NCBI RefSeq assembly: GCF_018449695.1
Contig: NZ_JAAVUY010000001.1
Location: 310,001 to 374,000, forward strand
DNA from: Bradyrhizobium sp. dw_411
Lineage (GTDB): Bacteria > Pseudomonadota > Alphaproteobacteria > Rhizobiales > Xanthobacteraceae
DNA length: 64,000 nt
Direction: 5' to 3'
Shown here: positions 9,015 to 17,524 of the stretch, piece after piece
How the letters are laid out: every line of letters begins with the position of its first letter
Numbering within the stretch: the first letter of the stretch is position 1
The notes under the pieces: model-generated
The model's input: the letters and a program-made list of their open reading frames with translations, nothing else
What the model was told of the DNA's origin: nothing
The model's database searches: none
Program-made: the position numbers and the translations under genes

Positions 9015-10271
9015 ATGAAATCGGCTTTCAATCGATGTATTCTTGCGCTCGCGGCAATCGCTGTTGTTGCGGGGGCCGGGCAGGCCAGCGCGCAAAGCAA
9101 GTTGAAAAGTTATCAGTCCGGCACCAAGGAATTCTGGACCCATCCGCCGGACGATTGGTTCCTCGGCGACGAGACCGAAGCCCAAAAGGGTCTGGCGCCG
9201 CCGTCGGGGCCGCCAACGGGTTCATCGGATGCGGAACTCGCCGCGCTGATCAAGAAGATCAAGTTGCCGGAAGGCTTCAAGATCGAGGTATATGCATCGG
9301 GCGTTCTGGCCGCACGGCAAATGGCCTGGGGTGACAAGGGAACGCTCTTTGTCGGTTCGTTCGGTCTCGGCAATGTCTACGCGATCACCGACAATGGTGG
9401 AAAGAAAGAGGTCAAGACCATCCTTAAGGGGCTTAACATGCCCACCGGTCTCGCCTATCGCGATGGCGCGCTCTACGTGATCGCCGTGAACAAGCTGATC
9501 AAGTACGAGAACGCCGAAGCCAATCTCGCCAATCTCGGCGAAGGCAAGGTGGTCTATGACGACATGCCGTCCTACGCGGCGCATGGCTGGAAGTATCTTG
9601 CCGCCGACAAGGACGGCTGGTTCTACGTGCCGTTCGGACCTCCCTTCAATGTCGGGATTCCGCCAACCAGCGTCTCGCAGATCCGCCGTGTCGATCCCAA
9701 GACCGGCAACGCCGAACTGGTCGCGCTCGGTGTACGTAACAGCGTCGGCGGCGACGTCGATCCGCGCACCGGCAAATACTGGTTCACGGAAAACGCCCGC
9801 GACTGGATGAGCGACGACATCCCGAGCGACAAGCTCAACATGATCTCGAAGATGGGTGAGCATTTCGGCTATCCCTATTGTCACCAGGGTGACACGCCGG
9901 ATCCGAAGTTCGCGATGGGTCACAAATGTTCGGAATTCACGCCGCCGGTCCTCAATCTCGGCGCACACGTGGCTCCGCTCGGCATGAAGTTTTATACCGG
10001 CAGCCAGTTTCCTGCCTCGTACAAGAACAACATCCTGATCGCCGAACATGGTTCATGGAACCGGCATAAGTATCAGGGCGCGCGAATCGTCCGCGTCATC
10101 GTCGATCCGGACGGCAAGAACGCCAAGCAGGAAGTGTTCGCGTCCGGCTGGATCGAAGGCGACCAGGGCTATCTCGGCCGCCCGGATGACATCATCCTGG
10201 ATAAGGACGGTTCGATTCTGGTTGCCGACGATTGGGCCGGCGCGATCTATCGCATCAGCTACAAGAAGTAA
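9015..10271 (+). CDS. PQQ-type sorbosone dehydrogenase family protein
   Basis: 418 residues with a Sec signal peptide (MKSAFNRCILALAAIAVVAGAGQASA), so periplasmic. The body fits the six-bladed propeller of soluble glucose/sorbosone dehydrogenases: FKIEVYASGVLAARQMAWGDKG, VLALGVRNS-like VALGVRNSVGGDVDP, HFGYPYCHQG and a C-terminal ILIAEHGSWNR and RPDDIILDKDGSILVADDWAG (landmarks YPYCHQG and GRPDDI). Quinone (PQQ) use is a family expectation and the substrate is unknown. A dihaem cytochrome c gene follows and could accept the electrons. Confidence 0.88.
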   Translation: MKSAFNRCILALAAIAVVAGAGQASAQSKLKSYQSGTKEFWTHPPDDWFLGDETEAQKGLAPPSGPPTGSSDAELAALIKKIKLPEGFKIEVYASGVLAARQMAWGDKGTLFVGSFGLGNVYAITDNGGKKEVKTILKGLNMPTGLAYRDGALYVIAVNKLIKYENAEANLANLGEGKVVYDDMPSYAAHGWKYLAADKDGWFYVPFGPPFNVGIPPTSVSQIRRVDPKTGNAELVALGVRNSVGGDVDPRTGKYWFTENARDWMSDDIPSDKLNMISKMGEHFGYPYCHQGDTPDPKFAMGHKCSEFTPPVLNLGAHVAPLGMKFYTGSQFPASYKNNILIAEHGSWNRHKYQGARIVRVIVDPDGKNAKQEVFASGWIEGDQGYLGRPDDIILDKDGSILVADDWAGAIYRISYKK

Positions 10272-10285
10272 GCCTGAACCTTGGG

Positions 10286-10320
10286 AACTGCGGTCGCTCG
10301 GGAACGAGTGACCGCAGTTT
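10286..10320 (+). terminator. hairpin between sugar dehydrogenase and cytochrome c genes
   Basis: A long stem: AACTGCGGTCGCTCG pairs with CGAGTGACCGCAGTT (one G-T pair) around GGAA, followed by a short T-containing tail. It could terminate the upstream transcript or only attenuate read-through into the cytochrome gene. Confidence 0.75.
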
Positions 10321-10361
10321 CTCGTTTAAAACGAAGAAAAATCTCTGAACGACAGACGAGT

Positions 10362-10961
10362 ATGCCGATGATGCGCCGCCGATGGATATTACCCGCACTG
10401 TGCGGCATCGTTTTGGGACTAACGGCGCACGCGGCCGGCGCGGCAGATCCCGCGGCGATCAAGGAAAAAGCCGAGCAATGCAGCGGCTGTCACGGCGAAA
10501 ACGGCATTTCACAAACCGAGAACATTCCCTCGCTCGCCGGCCAGCCCGATCAGTTCATTCAGTGGCAACTGGTTTTCTTTCGCAGCGGCGCGCGCAAGAA
10601 TGAGCTGATGCAGCCGATCGTCGAGCAAATCACCAATGAGGATATCCGCAATCTCGGCGCCTATTTCGCCGCGCTCACCCCGCCCAAGGTGTCCAAACCC
10701 GACGACAATCCCGATCTGTCGCAGAAGGGTGCGCAGGCGGCCGTGGGCCGGCGCTGCAACTCATGCCACACCGATACATTCGCGGGCACCAAGGCGGTCG
10801 CCCGCATAGCCGGCCAGCGCGAGGAATATCTGGTGAAGGCGCTGCATGACTATAAGTCAGGCGTGCGCTCCGGCGGCGCCGGCGCCGCGATGACGGATGT
10901 CGCCTATCCCCTGAGCGATGAAGAAATCACCGCGCTGGCGCATTATCTCGCGCATCTCTAA
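10362..10961 (+). CDS. periplasmic dihaem cytochrome c (c4/c553 type)
   Basis: 199 residues from the ATG at 10362. ATGs at 10368 and 10371 are alternatives and no strong ribosome site separates them. The signal peptide ends around AAGAAD. Two class I haem motifs are present: CSGCH (residues 40-44) and CNSCH (132-136), in two similar halves, each ending with a Met-containing segment. It probably takes electrons from the upstream dehydrogenase or another periplasmic donor and passes them to a terminal oxidase. Confidence 0.92.
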   Translation: MPMMRRRWILPALCGIVLGLTAHAAGAADPAAIKEKAEQCSGCHGENGISQTENIPSLAGQPDQFIQWQLVFFRSGARKNELMQPIVEQITNEDIRNLGAYFAALTPPKVSKPDDNPDLSQKGAQAAVGRRCNSCHTDTFAGTKAVARIAGQREEYLVKALHDYKSGVRSGGAGAAMTDVAYPLSDEEITALAHYLAHL

Positions 10962-10967
10962 CTCGTC

Positions 10968-10987
10968 GTCCCGGCCTTGACCGGGAC
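10968..10987. terminator. hairpin between convergent cytochrome c and panE
   Basis: GTCCCGG-CCTTGA-CCGGGAC, a perfect 7-base stem between two convergent genes. No T-tract follows, so it may be a fragment of the CCCGG-type dispersed palindromes rather than a true terminator. Confidence 0.5.
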
Positions 10988-10998
10988 AGCGAAGGAGT

Positions 10999-11922
10999 TC
11001 ATCCCCGCTGCTTCTCATACGCTTTCAGATGGGTGTAGGCGGTGCGCAGCTTGGGGACCGGAATTTTGGCGGCGTCGGCGCGCGCGACCAAATCGCCGAT
11101 CACATGATCAGCTTCGACCTTCGCGCCGGCTTTGATGTCGCGGAACATCGAGGCGGTCATTTGCGAGCCTTCCGCGGTGAGCGTACCGCGGGTGCGTTCC
11201 AGAAATGCCGCGCGGGGCGCATGACCCTCGGCGGTTGCGATCGCGCTGACTTCATCGAGCATGCCAAGGATAAAATCCCTGCCGCCGGGCGCGGCCAGGA
11301 TATTGCCGACCGAGGTGCGCATCAGGCAGGTGAATGCCGCGAGCGAGGCGAGAAACACCCATTTCTCCCACATCTCCTGAACGACATGCTCACTGGCTAC
11401 CGATCCGAAATTGCCGCTCGCCATCATGTCGGCGATGGCGCGGACGCGATCCGACATCTTGCCGTCGCGTTCGCCGAAATTGAGCGACTGCAGCGGCGCG
11501 AGCTGTATGACTTCGCGTTGTTCGTTGAGCGTCACCGCGATGGCGCAGAGGCCGCCGAGCACGCGCTCGTGGCCGAACTTCTTGTCAAGCACATCGAGAT
11601 GCAGCATGCCATTGAGCAACGGAATAACGGCCGTTTGCGCGCCGACCGCGGGGGCAAAAGACTGAACCGCGTCTTCCAAATCGAAGGCCTTGCAGCTTAA
11701 CAGCACGGCGTCGAACTTTTCGGTGAGCTTGTCGGCCTGCACCGTCGGCGGATTTTTCAACGTCACATCGCCGTGCGGGCTTTTGATCACGAGGCCGGCA
11801 CTGGCGAGTTCGGCCGCGCGCTTGGGACGGACCAGGAAGGTCACGTCGCGCCCCGCTTGAAGCATCCTGCCGCCGAAATATCCGCCGATCGCGCCGGCAC
11901 CGACCACAAGCATACGCATCAT
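10999..11922 (-). CDS. panE: 2-dehydropantoate 2-reductase (ketopantoate reductase)
   Basis: 307 residues. The N-terminal nucleotide-binding motif GAGAIGGYFGG is followed by the family landmark SCKAFDL and, in the C-terminal helical domain, KWVFLASLAAFTCLMR and SQMTASMFRDIKAGAKVE (landmarks KWVFLASLA, DIKAG and E near residue 260). It would reduce ketopantoate to pantoate with NADPH in CoA biosynthesis. Several rhizobial paralogues act on other 2-oxo acids, so panE itself is not certain. AAGGA precedes the first ATG. Confidence 0.85.
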   Translation of the reverse strand: MMRMLVVGAGAIGGYFGGRMLQAGRDVTFLVRPKRAAELASAGLVIKSPHGDVTLKNPPTVQADKLTEKFDAVLLSCKAFDLEDAVQSFAPAVGAQTAVIPLLNGMLHLDVLDKKFGHERVLGGLCAIAVTLNEQREVIQLAPLQSLNFGERDGKMSDRVRAIADMMASGNFGSVASEHVVQEMWEKWVFLASLAAFTCLMRTSVGNILAAPGGRDFILGMLDEVSAIATAEGHAPRAAFLERTRGTLTAEGSQMTASMFRDIKAGAKVEADHVIGDLVARADAAKIPVPKLRTAYTHLKAYEKQRG

Positions 11923-12008
11923 TGAATTCCTTTTGTTGTTGTTCTTGCGAGCGAACAGGGAAGTGACGAATGTCCGGCAGGTCTATTCGCTCCTGCCCGA
12001 TAGCCTGT

Positions 12009-12746
12009 CTACCACTTTTCTCCGAATGGTCGGATTTCAAGCTCAAAAGTCCAGGCGCTGCGAGGCTGCTGGTAGAGCTGCCAATACGAGGCGGCGACCG
12101 AGGCCGGCGGCATCAACAAGTCGGGATTATTGAGTGCTTCCTTGCCCCAGAGCTGTTCGCGGCGTTCACGCACCCAGGCGGTATCGACGCCGGAATCGAT
12201 GATCAGATGCGCAACGTGAATATTTTTCGGGCCGAGTTCGCGCGCCATCGACTGCGCCACCGCGCGCAAGCCGAATTTCGCGCTGGCAAAGGCCGCAAAA
12301 CCGCTGCCGCCGCGCAACGAGGCGGTAGCGCCGGTGAAGAAGATATTGCCGCCGCCGCGCGGCACCATCAACCGGGCCGCTTCGCGCCCGGCCAGAAAAC
12401 CAGCCCAGCAGGCCATCTCCCAGACCTTGCGGAATACCCGGTCGGTGGTTTCCAGGATCGGGAAATTGACATTGGCGCCGACGTTGAAGATGCACACCTC
12501 CAGCGGCGCGTGCTTGTCGGCGTCGTTGAGGAACGCTGCGACCTCGTCTTCTTTCCGTGCATCGAGCGTGCGGGCCACGATCGAACCGCCCGCGGCCTCG
12601 ATCTCCTTGACCAACGGCTCCAGCTTGGCGCCGTCGCGCCGTCCGGCGAAAACGGTGAATCCCTCGGCGGCGAATTTCTTGGCGATCTCGGCACCGATAT
12701 AGTCGCCGGCGCCGATCACCGCGGCCGTCGCGTTTCGTTTTTGCAT
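12009..12746 (-). CDS. SDR-family protein lacking the catalytic tyrosine
   Basis: 245 residues from the ATG at 12746, preceded by CGGAGTG. A Rossmann fold with a modified glycine motif (VIGAGDYIG) and the NVGAN strand corresponding to NNAG. The position of the catalytic YxxxK reads FASAK (Phe153, Lys157), so the proton-donating Tyr is missing, and the usual Ser region reads TGATAS. The protein may bind NAD(P) without normal dehydrogenase chemistry. It is transcribed in the same direction as panE and the isomerase gene. Confidence 0.82.
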   Translation of the reverse strand: MQKRNATAAVIGAGDYIGAEIAKKFAAEGFTVFAGRRDGAKLEPLVKEIEAAGGSIVARTLDARKEDEVAAFLNDADKHAPLEVCIFNVGANVNFPILETTDRVFRKVWEMACWAGFLAGREAARLMVPRGGGNIFFTGATASLRGGSGFAAFASAKFGLRAVAQSMARELGPKNIHVAHLIIDSGVDTAWVRERREQLWGKEALNNPDLLMPPASVAASYWQLYQQPRSAWTFELEIRPFGEKW

Positions 12747-12765
12747 TTGTTCACTCCGTGCTTTC

Positions 12766-12875
12766 GTCATTGCCTGCGACAAACGCGCAGCGTTTGCGCA
12801 AGGGAGCAAAGCGACGAAGCAATCCATCGCGAAAAATATAACAGCATGGATTGCTTCGCTTCGCTCGCAATGACG
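12766..12875. repeat. palindromic repeat, GAAGCAATCCA family
   Basis: Outer arms GTCATTG and CAATGAC and inner arms GCGACGAAGCAATCCAT and ATGGATTGCTTCGC form a long imperfect hairpin. The inner arms recur at 34883-34963. It lies between two co-directional minus genes. Confidence 0.85.
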
Positions 12876-12881
12876 GCGCTG

Positions 12882-13490
12882 TTACTTCTCCGAGATCATC
12901 TCCTCGACCTCGCGCAACTGCTCCTTGCCGAAAAACATCTCCTTGCCGACAAAGAAGGTCGGCGAACCGAAGGCGCCGCGCTCGACCGCGGATTGGGTGT
13001 TCTCGATCAGTTTTGCCTTCACGTCGGGATCCTGTGCCCGCGCCAGCAGTTTCGCCGCGTCGAGGCCGGACGCGGTGAATGCCTTGGCCGCCACTTCAGG
13101 GTCATCCATCTTCTTCGGTTCGTCCCACATGTGATGAAACGCGGCGTCGATGTATTTCTCGAACACGCCTTCGAATTGCGCCGCGATCGCCGCGCGCATC
13201 AGATGCAGGGTGTTGATCGGAAAAAATGGATTCCAGCTATAGGGCTTGACGTGAAACCGTTTGACGAAGCGTTCGGTCTCAATCGCGTGAAACTCGCGCT
13301 TGTTCTTGACGCCCGCCAGCGTTTCGGCCGGTGACTTGTTGTTGGTGGCCTTGAAGATGCCGCCGAGCAGGACCGGCACATATTCAAACTTCACGCCGGT
13401 CCGCTGTTCGATCGCCGGGATCGCCTCATGGCTGAGGAACGCATTGGGGCTGCCGAAGTCGAACAGGAATTGCGGGGCGGTCGGGCTCAC
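12882..13490 (-). CDS. 2-hydroxychromene-2-carboxylate isomerase family protein (DsbA fold)
   Basis: 202 residues with the kappa-GST/DsbA-like fold signature: QFLFDFGSPNAFLSHEAIP at the N-terminus, where a Ser replaces the CxxC of true DsbA, then VPVLLGGIFKATNN, and a C-terminal ERGAFGSPTFFVG. These match HCCA isomerases, glutathione-dependent enzymes of aromatic (naphthalene) catabolism. No other aromatic degradation genes are nearby, so the physiological substrate is uncertain. Confidence 0.88.
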   Translation of the reverse strand: MSPTAPQFLFDFGSPNAFLSHEAIPAIEQRTGVKFEYVPVLLGGIFKATNNKSPAETLAGVKNKREFHAIETERFVKRFHVKPYSWNPFFPINTLHLMRAAIAAQFEGVFEKYIDAAFHHMWDEPKKMDDPEVAAKAFTASGLDAAKLLARAQDPDVKAKLIENTQSAVERGAFGSPTFFVGKEMFFGKEQLREVEEMISEK

Positions 13491-13566
13491 GGCGATCTCC
13501 CAAGATATGACGGCTCTTATATGATCCCTATCATTTCAAATAGCCTACCGCTTCATGTCAGGGGGA

Positions 13567-14190
13567 TCAACCGGCCCGGGCCTGCGGGTCGCGCCGAAAT
13601 GCCCGTTTGGCAAGCGTCAGGGTATGGTCGCGCACATCCGCGGGCCATGCAGCGATCAATTTTTCGAAACGCGCCGGATCGTTCGCATACAACGCTCGGA
13701 TCGCGTCTTCGTAATGCGATTTGTCGCCGGCCATCGCGGACATGAATCGATAGGCCGCCTCCTGCGCCCGCTTGATGCGATGGCTGTCTTCGCCGGTGCG
13801 ACGGGCTTCCTCGACCAGCCTGCGCAACGCGACCGATGCACCGCCGGATTGCCGCGCCAGCCAGTCCCAGTGCCGCGGCAACAGCGTGACCTCGCGCGCG
13901 ACCACGCCCAGTTTCGGTCGGCCCGGGCCGCGCGGTGGTGAGGGCCCCGTGTCCTCCGCCGTCGCAGGCACGCCGGCACTTGCCGGCAGCCGCGCCTGAA
14001 CATCGGCGACGGTGCCGCGAAAATCGATATCGACCGGGTCACTGGTCACGCCATCGAATACCAGGATCGCCGCATCCTTGCGCCGATCGAGGAGTTCCTT
14101 GGCTGCCTGCGCAATCTCGCGCAGATCGCCGCCCGCGATGCGGTGGTCACCGTCAAAGGCGATATAGGCGACGGCAGATCCCTGATTCAT
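13567..14190 (-). CDS. DUF2239 family protein
   Basis: 207 residues from the ATG at 14190, preceded by a strong GGAGG. The N-terminal half (AYIAFDGDHRIAGGD) and the central GRPKLGVVAREVTLLPRHWDWL (landmarks GRPKLG, EVTLLPRHWDWL) are the conserved blocks I associate with DUF2239. The second block resembles DNA-binding segments of small regulators, and the protein might act as one, but no function is known. It is divergent from a GST gene across a paired-palindrome operator, suggesting co-regulation. Confidence 0.8.
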   Translation of the reverse strand: MNQGSAVAYIAFDGDHRIAGGDLREIAQAAKELLDRRKDAAILVFDGVTSDPVDIDFRGTVADVQARLPASAGVPATAEDTGPSPPRGPGRPKLGVVAREVTLLPRHWDWLARQSGGASVALRRLVEEARRTGEDSHRIKRAQEAAYRFMSAMAGDKSHYEDAIRALYANDPARFEKLIAAWPADVRDHTLTLAKRAFRRDPQARAG

Positions 14191-14214
14191 AGCGAGTCCT
14201 CCATTTCGAAACAG

Positions 14215-14262
14215 AGTATTACCCGGGTAAATTAGATCTGTCAATAATACCCGGGTAATACT
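14215..14262. promoter_or_regulatory. paired ACCCGGGT operators between DUF2239 and GST genes
   Basis: A perfect 15-base inverted repeat: AGTATTACCCGGGTA at 14215-14229 and its reverse complement at 14248-14262. Each half itself contains the palindrome TACCCGGGTA, and the palindrome centres are 28 bases apart. It lies in the divergent promoter about 30 bases from the DUF2239 start. The symmetry is that of two dimer sites for a TetR/MarR/HxlR-type repressor. No such regulator gene is adjacent. Confidence 0.85.
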
Positions 14263-14338
14263 GATGCGCTCCATCTCGACTTTCCCTTTTCCGGCTGGCA
14301 CCACCTTCCGTCGCAAACGCGTCATACGGGGAATCACC

Positions 14339-15004
14339 ATGATCACGCTCCATCACCTCAACAACTCCCGCTCGCAGCGGGTGCTGTGGCTGCTGGAGGA
14401 GCTTGGGCTGCCCTACGAGATCGTTCGCTATCAGCGCCAGCCCGACATGCGCGCGCCGGCGGAATTGCGCGCGATTCATCCGCTCGGAAAATCGCCTGTT
14501 ATCACCGACAATGGCAACACCATCGCGGAATCAGGCGCGATCGCCGAATATCTCACCGAGACTTATGGCGATGGCCGCTTGATCCCGCTGCCGAAAACGC
14601 CGGAGCGGCTGCGCTATACTTATTGGCTGCATTATGCGGAGGGTTCCGCGATGCCGCCGCTGCTGCTGAAACTGTTGTTCACGCTGATGCCGAAGCGCGC
14701 GCCTGCGCTGCTGCGTCCGGTCGTGCGCAAGGTTGCCAATCAGGCGCTGACCGCGCTCGTCAATCCGATGCTCAAGCAGCACATGGCATTCTGGGAAAGC
14801 GAACTCGGCAAGAGCGAGTGGTTCGCCGGCAACGAATTCACCGTCGCCGATATCCAGATGAGTTTTCCGCTCGAAGCTGCCGCTGCCCGCGCCGGGCTGG
14901 ATCAGGGCCATCCGAAGGCGATGGCGTTTCTTGATCGCATTCAGGCCCGGCCGGCCTATCGGCGCGCACTGGAAAAGGGTGGCCCGTACTCGGTCGGGCG
15001 CTGA
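14339..15004 (+). CDS. glutathione S-transferase
   Basis: 221 residues from the ATG at 14339, preceded by GGGGA. The N-terminal thioredoxin-like domain has the Ser-type active site region NNSRSQRVLWLLEELGLPYE, a cis-Pro loop (GKSPVITDNG) and the ESGAI glutathione contact. The helical C-terminal domain carries FTVADIQMSFPLE. It likely conjugates or isomerises electrophiles. The shared operator with DUF2239 implies induction by a small molecule. Confidence 0.92.
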   Translation: MITLHHLNNSRSQRVLWLLEELGLPYEIVRYQRQPDMRAPAELRAIHPLGKSPVITDNGNTIAESGAIAEYLTETYGDGRLIPLPKTPERLRYTYWLHYAEGSAMPPLLLKLLFTLMPKRAPALLRPVVRKVANQALTALVNPMLKQHMAFWESELGKSEWFAGNEFTVADIQMSFPLEAAAARAGLDQGHPKAMAFLDRIQARPAYRRALEKGGPYSVGR

Positions 15005-15007
15005 GGA

Positions 15008-15904
15008 TCAACGCGATTTCTGAACCTCGCCGACGGACGGCAGCGCCATCACGGTGACGCCGGGTGGCGGCACGTCGTCGTCGGGCACAAAGAAATCCGA
15101 CATCAACGGCACCGAGGGATCGACGCGGTAGGGCTCGAAATCGCTCACGCCTCTGGCGCTGAGAATTTTATCGTCGATGCAGAACTGCCCGGTAAATTCG
15201 CGCGCTGGTTTGGTGAAAATCGCATAGGCCGCGTCGCCCATGATCTCGGGCTTCCGGCTGGCGCGCATCATCGCGTCTCCGCCCAAGAGATTGCCCACTG
15301 CGGCGGTCGCGATGGTGGTGCGCGGCCACAGCGCATTGACCGCGACACCCGCAGATTTCAATTCGGCTGACAGACCCAGCACGCACAAGCTCATGCCGAA
15401 CTTCGCCAGCGTATAGGCGGTCGAATGCTCGAACCATTTCGCCTTGATATCGAGCGGCGGCGACAGCATCAGAATGTGCGGATTGGCGGCCTTCTTCAGA
15501 TGCGGAATACAGTATTTCGACACCATGAAGGTGCCCCGGGTATTGATACCCATCATCAGGTCGAACCGCTTCATGTCGGTGGCCTGCGAATTGGTCAGGC
15601 TGATCGCGCTGGCATTATTGACGCAGATATCGATGCCGCCGAATTCGGCGACGGTCTGGTCGATCGCCGCGATCACCTGGGCCTCCTCGCGGATGTCGCA
15701 CAGGATCGGCAACGCCTTGCCGCCGGCGGCCCGAATCTCGTCAGCCGCGGTGTAGATCGTGCCTTTGAGTTTGGGGTGCGGCTCTGCAGTCTTCGCGGCG
15801 ATCGCGACATTGGCGCCATCCCGCGCGGCGCGCAGCGCAATCGCAAGCCCGATGCCACGGCTGCCGCCGGATACGAATAGCGTCTTGCCGGTGAGCGATG
15901 TCAT
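15008..15904 (-). CDS. SDR oxidoreductase, HSDL2-like
   Basis: 298 residues, longer than a classical SDR (about 250). It has the cofactor motif SGGSRGIG (TGxxxGIG type), NNAS, and an intact catalytic YTLAK. The C-terminal extension after position 220 (GQFCIDDKILSARGV, DFFVPDD) matches the hydroxysteroid-dehydrogenase-like 2 subgroup. The substrate is unknown; lipid or sterol-like alcohols are typical guesses. Confidence 0.85.
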   Translation of the reverse strand: MTSLTGKTLFVSGGSRGIGLAIALRAARDGANVAIAAKTAEPHPKLKGTIYTAADEIRAAGGKALPILCDIREEAQVIAAIDQTVAEFGGIDICVNNASAISLTNSQATDMKRFDLMMGINTRGTFMVSKYCIPHLKKAANPHILMLSPPLDIKAKWFEHSTAYTLAKFGMSLCVLGLSAELKSAGVAVNALWPRTTIATAAVGNLLGGDAMMRASRKPEIMGDAAYAIFTKPAREFTGQFCIDDKILSARGVSDFEPYRVDPSVPLMSDFFVPDDDVPPPGVTVMALPSVGEVQKSR

Positions 15905-15937
15905 CGGGGTTTCTCCTACGGTTGTTTGTTCTTTCTG

Positions 15938-15963
15938 CTACCTTCCCCACAAGGGGAAGGTAG
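15938..15963. terminator. perfect hairpin downstream of decayed MFS gene
   Basis: CTACCTTCCCC-ACAA-GGGGAAGGTAG, an 11-base perfect stem with a 4-base loop, between the MFS remnant and the start of the SDR gene. No T-tract follows on either strand, so it may be a dispersed palindrome instead of a terminator. Confidence 0.6.
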
Positions 15964-16004
15964 CGCACTTTCATTGCCGCGTGCAGTCGTTCTTTTCTCT
16001 TGCT

Positions 16005-16345
16005 TCACGCATCCGCGTGCAAAACGCGGCCGCGTGTCTCCGGCAGCGCGAAGGCGGCGATGAAGAACACGCCATAGGCGGCGACCGCGAAAATCGCGAT
16101 GGCGTTGCCGAGCGAGGTCTCGGTCGAGCGCGCGCCCACCAAAAACGGAAACAGACAGAGCTCGGTCAGGAACGCGCCGACGCCGGAGAAATAACCGGAC
16201 GCGAAAAAACCGAGCGGGAAGCCGAGCAGCCACGGAATCTCATTGGTCAGCGGCAACTGCGTATAGAGCAGGATCAGGGCAATCGCGCCGATTGAGAAGA
16301 TCAGGAACAGATTGCGCCGGCCGATGCGGTCTGCCAGCCACGCGC
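16005..16345 (-). pseudogene. decayed C-terminal fragment of MFS transporter
   Basis: The translated minus strand (VGAWLADRIGRRNLF ... LPETRGRVLHADA) is nearly identical to the C-terminal third of the intact transporter at 19917-21218. It lacks the first two thirds. An in-frame deletion of about 22 residues also joins AFLTEL directly to FPFLVGA (TELCLFPFLVG, where the intact gene has TELYPTRLRG up to GALFPFLVG). Similarity begins at the stop codon and ends near 16350. With no N-terminal half it cannot be a functional permease. Confidence 0.9.
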
Positions 16346-16475
16346 CAACCGCACCGATAGAACAATTTGACAGGTGCATGTCCGATCCCCCACCCGCGCC
16401 GGTAAGCAGCATCGTCCGTTGACGGGCCTGCGTGTTGATGCGGTCGCGATCACGTATGATGCCTCCAATTCGGTG

Positions 16476-16907
16476 CTAAATTGGCTTGGTGACGACAAGA
16501 ATGACGATGACGAATGTTGCGACTACGACCGCGGCGGCGGCGTAGCGCAGTGGGGGCGGTGGGCTCGGCTGCTGATTACGCGAAAGTCCACGTAGCCTGC
16601 CGGACAACCCACCGTGCAGCACCGAGAGCAGCAGCACGGAGACAAGCTTCGCTAAGAGCCATCCCTGCGGAAACCAGCTGCCCGTCAGCGCAAGCGCTAT
16701 TCCTAAAATCCATACCAGAATCATCGCTGGGGACGTGACGCGCTGATCCCAGCGGCGAACAGCTGCAAGGACGGCGGAATGCATTGCGGTCTCCTGCTGC
16801 GCTCGTCCGCCGGACGCTGCTGTAATGGTCACGGCAACGACCAACATACCGCCGATCCAGGTAACGACGGCAACAATGTGCAATGCTTTGAGCCAGAGAT
16901 AATCCAT
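16476..16907 (-). CDS. CopD/HemJ-like membrane protein
   Basis: 143 residues, with four predicted membrane helices. The N-terminus (YLWLKALHIVAVVTWIGGML) has the His in a transmembrane helix followed by WIGG that is shared by CopD-type and HemJ-type small membrane proteins. There is no soluble domain. Family is clear but function (haem-related, copper-related or other) is not. It is followed 11 bases upstream on the same strand by the DUF3817 gene, so the two are probably an operon. Confidence 0.78.
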   Translation of the reverse strand: MDYLWLKALHIVAVVTWIGGMLVVAVTITAASGGRAQQETAMHSAVLAAVRRWDQRVTSPAMILVWILGIALALTGSWFPQGWLLAKLVSVLLLSVLHGGLSGRLRGLSRNQQPSPPPPLRYAAAAVVVATFVIVILVVTKPI

Positions 16908-16918
16908 TGTCCGCGCCT

Positions 16919-17254
16919 TCAGCCTGACGCCGCAAGGGCCGACTGGCGCCGCGCCAGCGCCCGCTCATTCAGGAAAGCCCCGAAAGGAATGAAGGCGGCG
17001 AGCACCATCCGAGCAGTCTCGGCGCGTGACCATCCCCCCATCGACACGGTCTGGATGAGCATCCAAACGTAGAGAACGAAAGCGACGCCATGAACCGGTC
17101 CTATGAGCCGGGTTGCGAGCGGAAAGCCAGCCAGATACTTGAGAGGAACAGCCACGCCGACGATCAAAAGGAGCGTTGTCCCTTCTACAAGAGACACAAG
17201 ACGCATCTTCCGGAGCTGCAACAAGTCCTCAATTTGTTCGGCTGATGACATCAC
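16919..17254 (-). CDS. DUF3817 membrane protein
   Basis: 111 residues with a strong AGGAGG ribosome site. Three hydrophobic segments (EGTTLLLIVGVAVPLKYLAG, GPVHGVAFVLYVWMLIQT, MVLAAFIPFGAFL) and the GPVHGV motif match DUF3817 integral membrane proteins of unknown function. It precedes the CopD-like gene and both face the same way. Confidence 0.85.
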   Translation of the reverse strand: MMSSAEQIEDLLQLRKMRLVSLVEGTTLLLIVGVAVPLKYLAGFPLATRLIGPVHGVAFVLYVWMLIQTVSMGGWSRAETARMVLAAFIPFGAFLNERALARRQSALAASG

Positions 17255-17524
17255 CTAACCTCCTTGTGAACCTTCCAGAGCGGTTATTCATGTGCCGTTT
17301 CGCTCCGTTTTGCGCATATCGCACCTGGGCGGCCTTTGGGTCAGCACGTCACCGGATTGCAGCCGGATCGCCAGCAACCTCCCGTTTCGTCGAGGATGGC
17401 TGCTTCCACGGCGCGGATAGTTCCAGCCATTGCGACTCTCATAGTCGGCACCGGCGTGGCTTCGGCTGCATTCGTCAGGTGCGACCGCAAATGAGATTGC
17501 GCCGTGCGAGCGCGTTAGCGGTAG
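17255..17524. other. gap between DUF3817 and NmrA-like genes
   Basis: About 270 bases without a credible gene. It probably contains the promoter of the DUF3817-CopD pair (transcribed to the left) and the end of the NmrA-like transcript. I see no clear terminator. Confidence 0.35.

Noticed and set aside
11970..13334. 454-codon plus-strand open frame
   Set aside because: It runs antisense across two good genes and a palindromic repeat. No ribosome site or motif.
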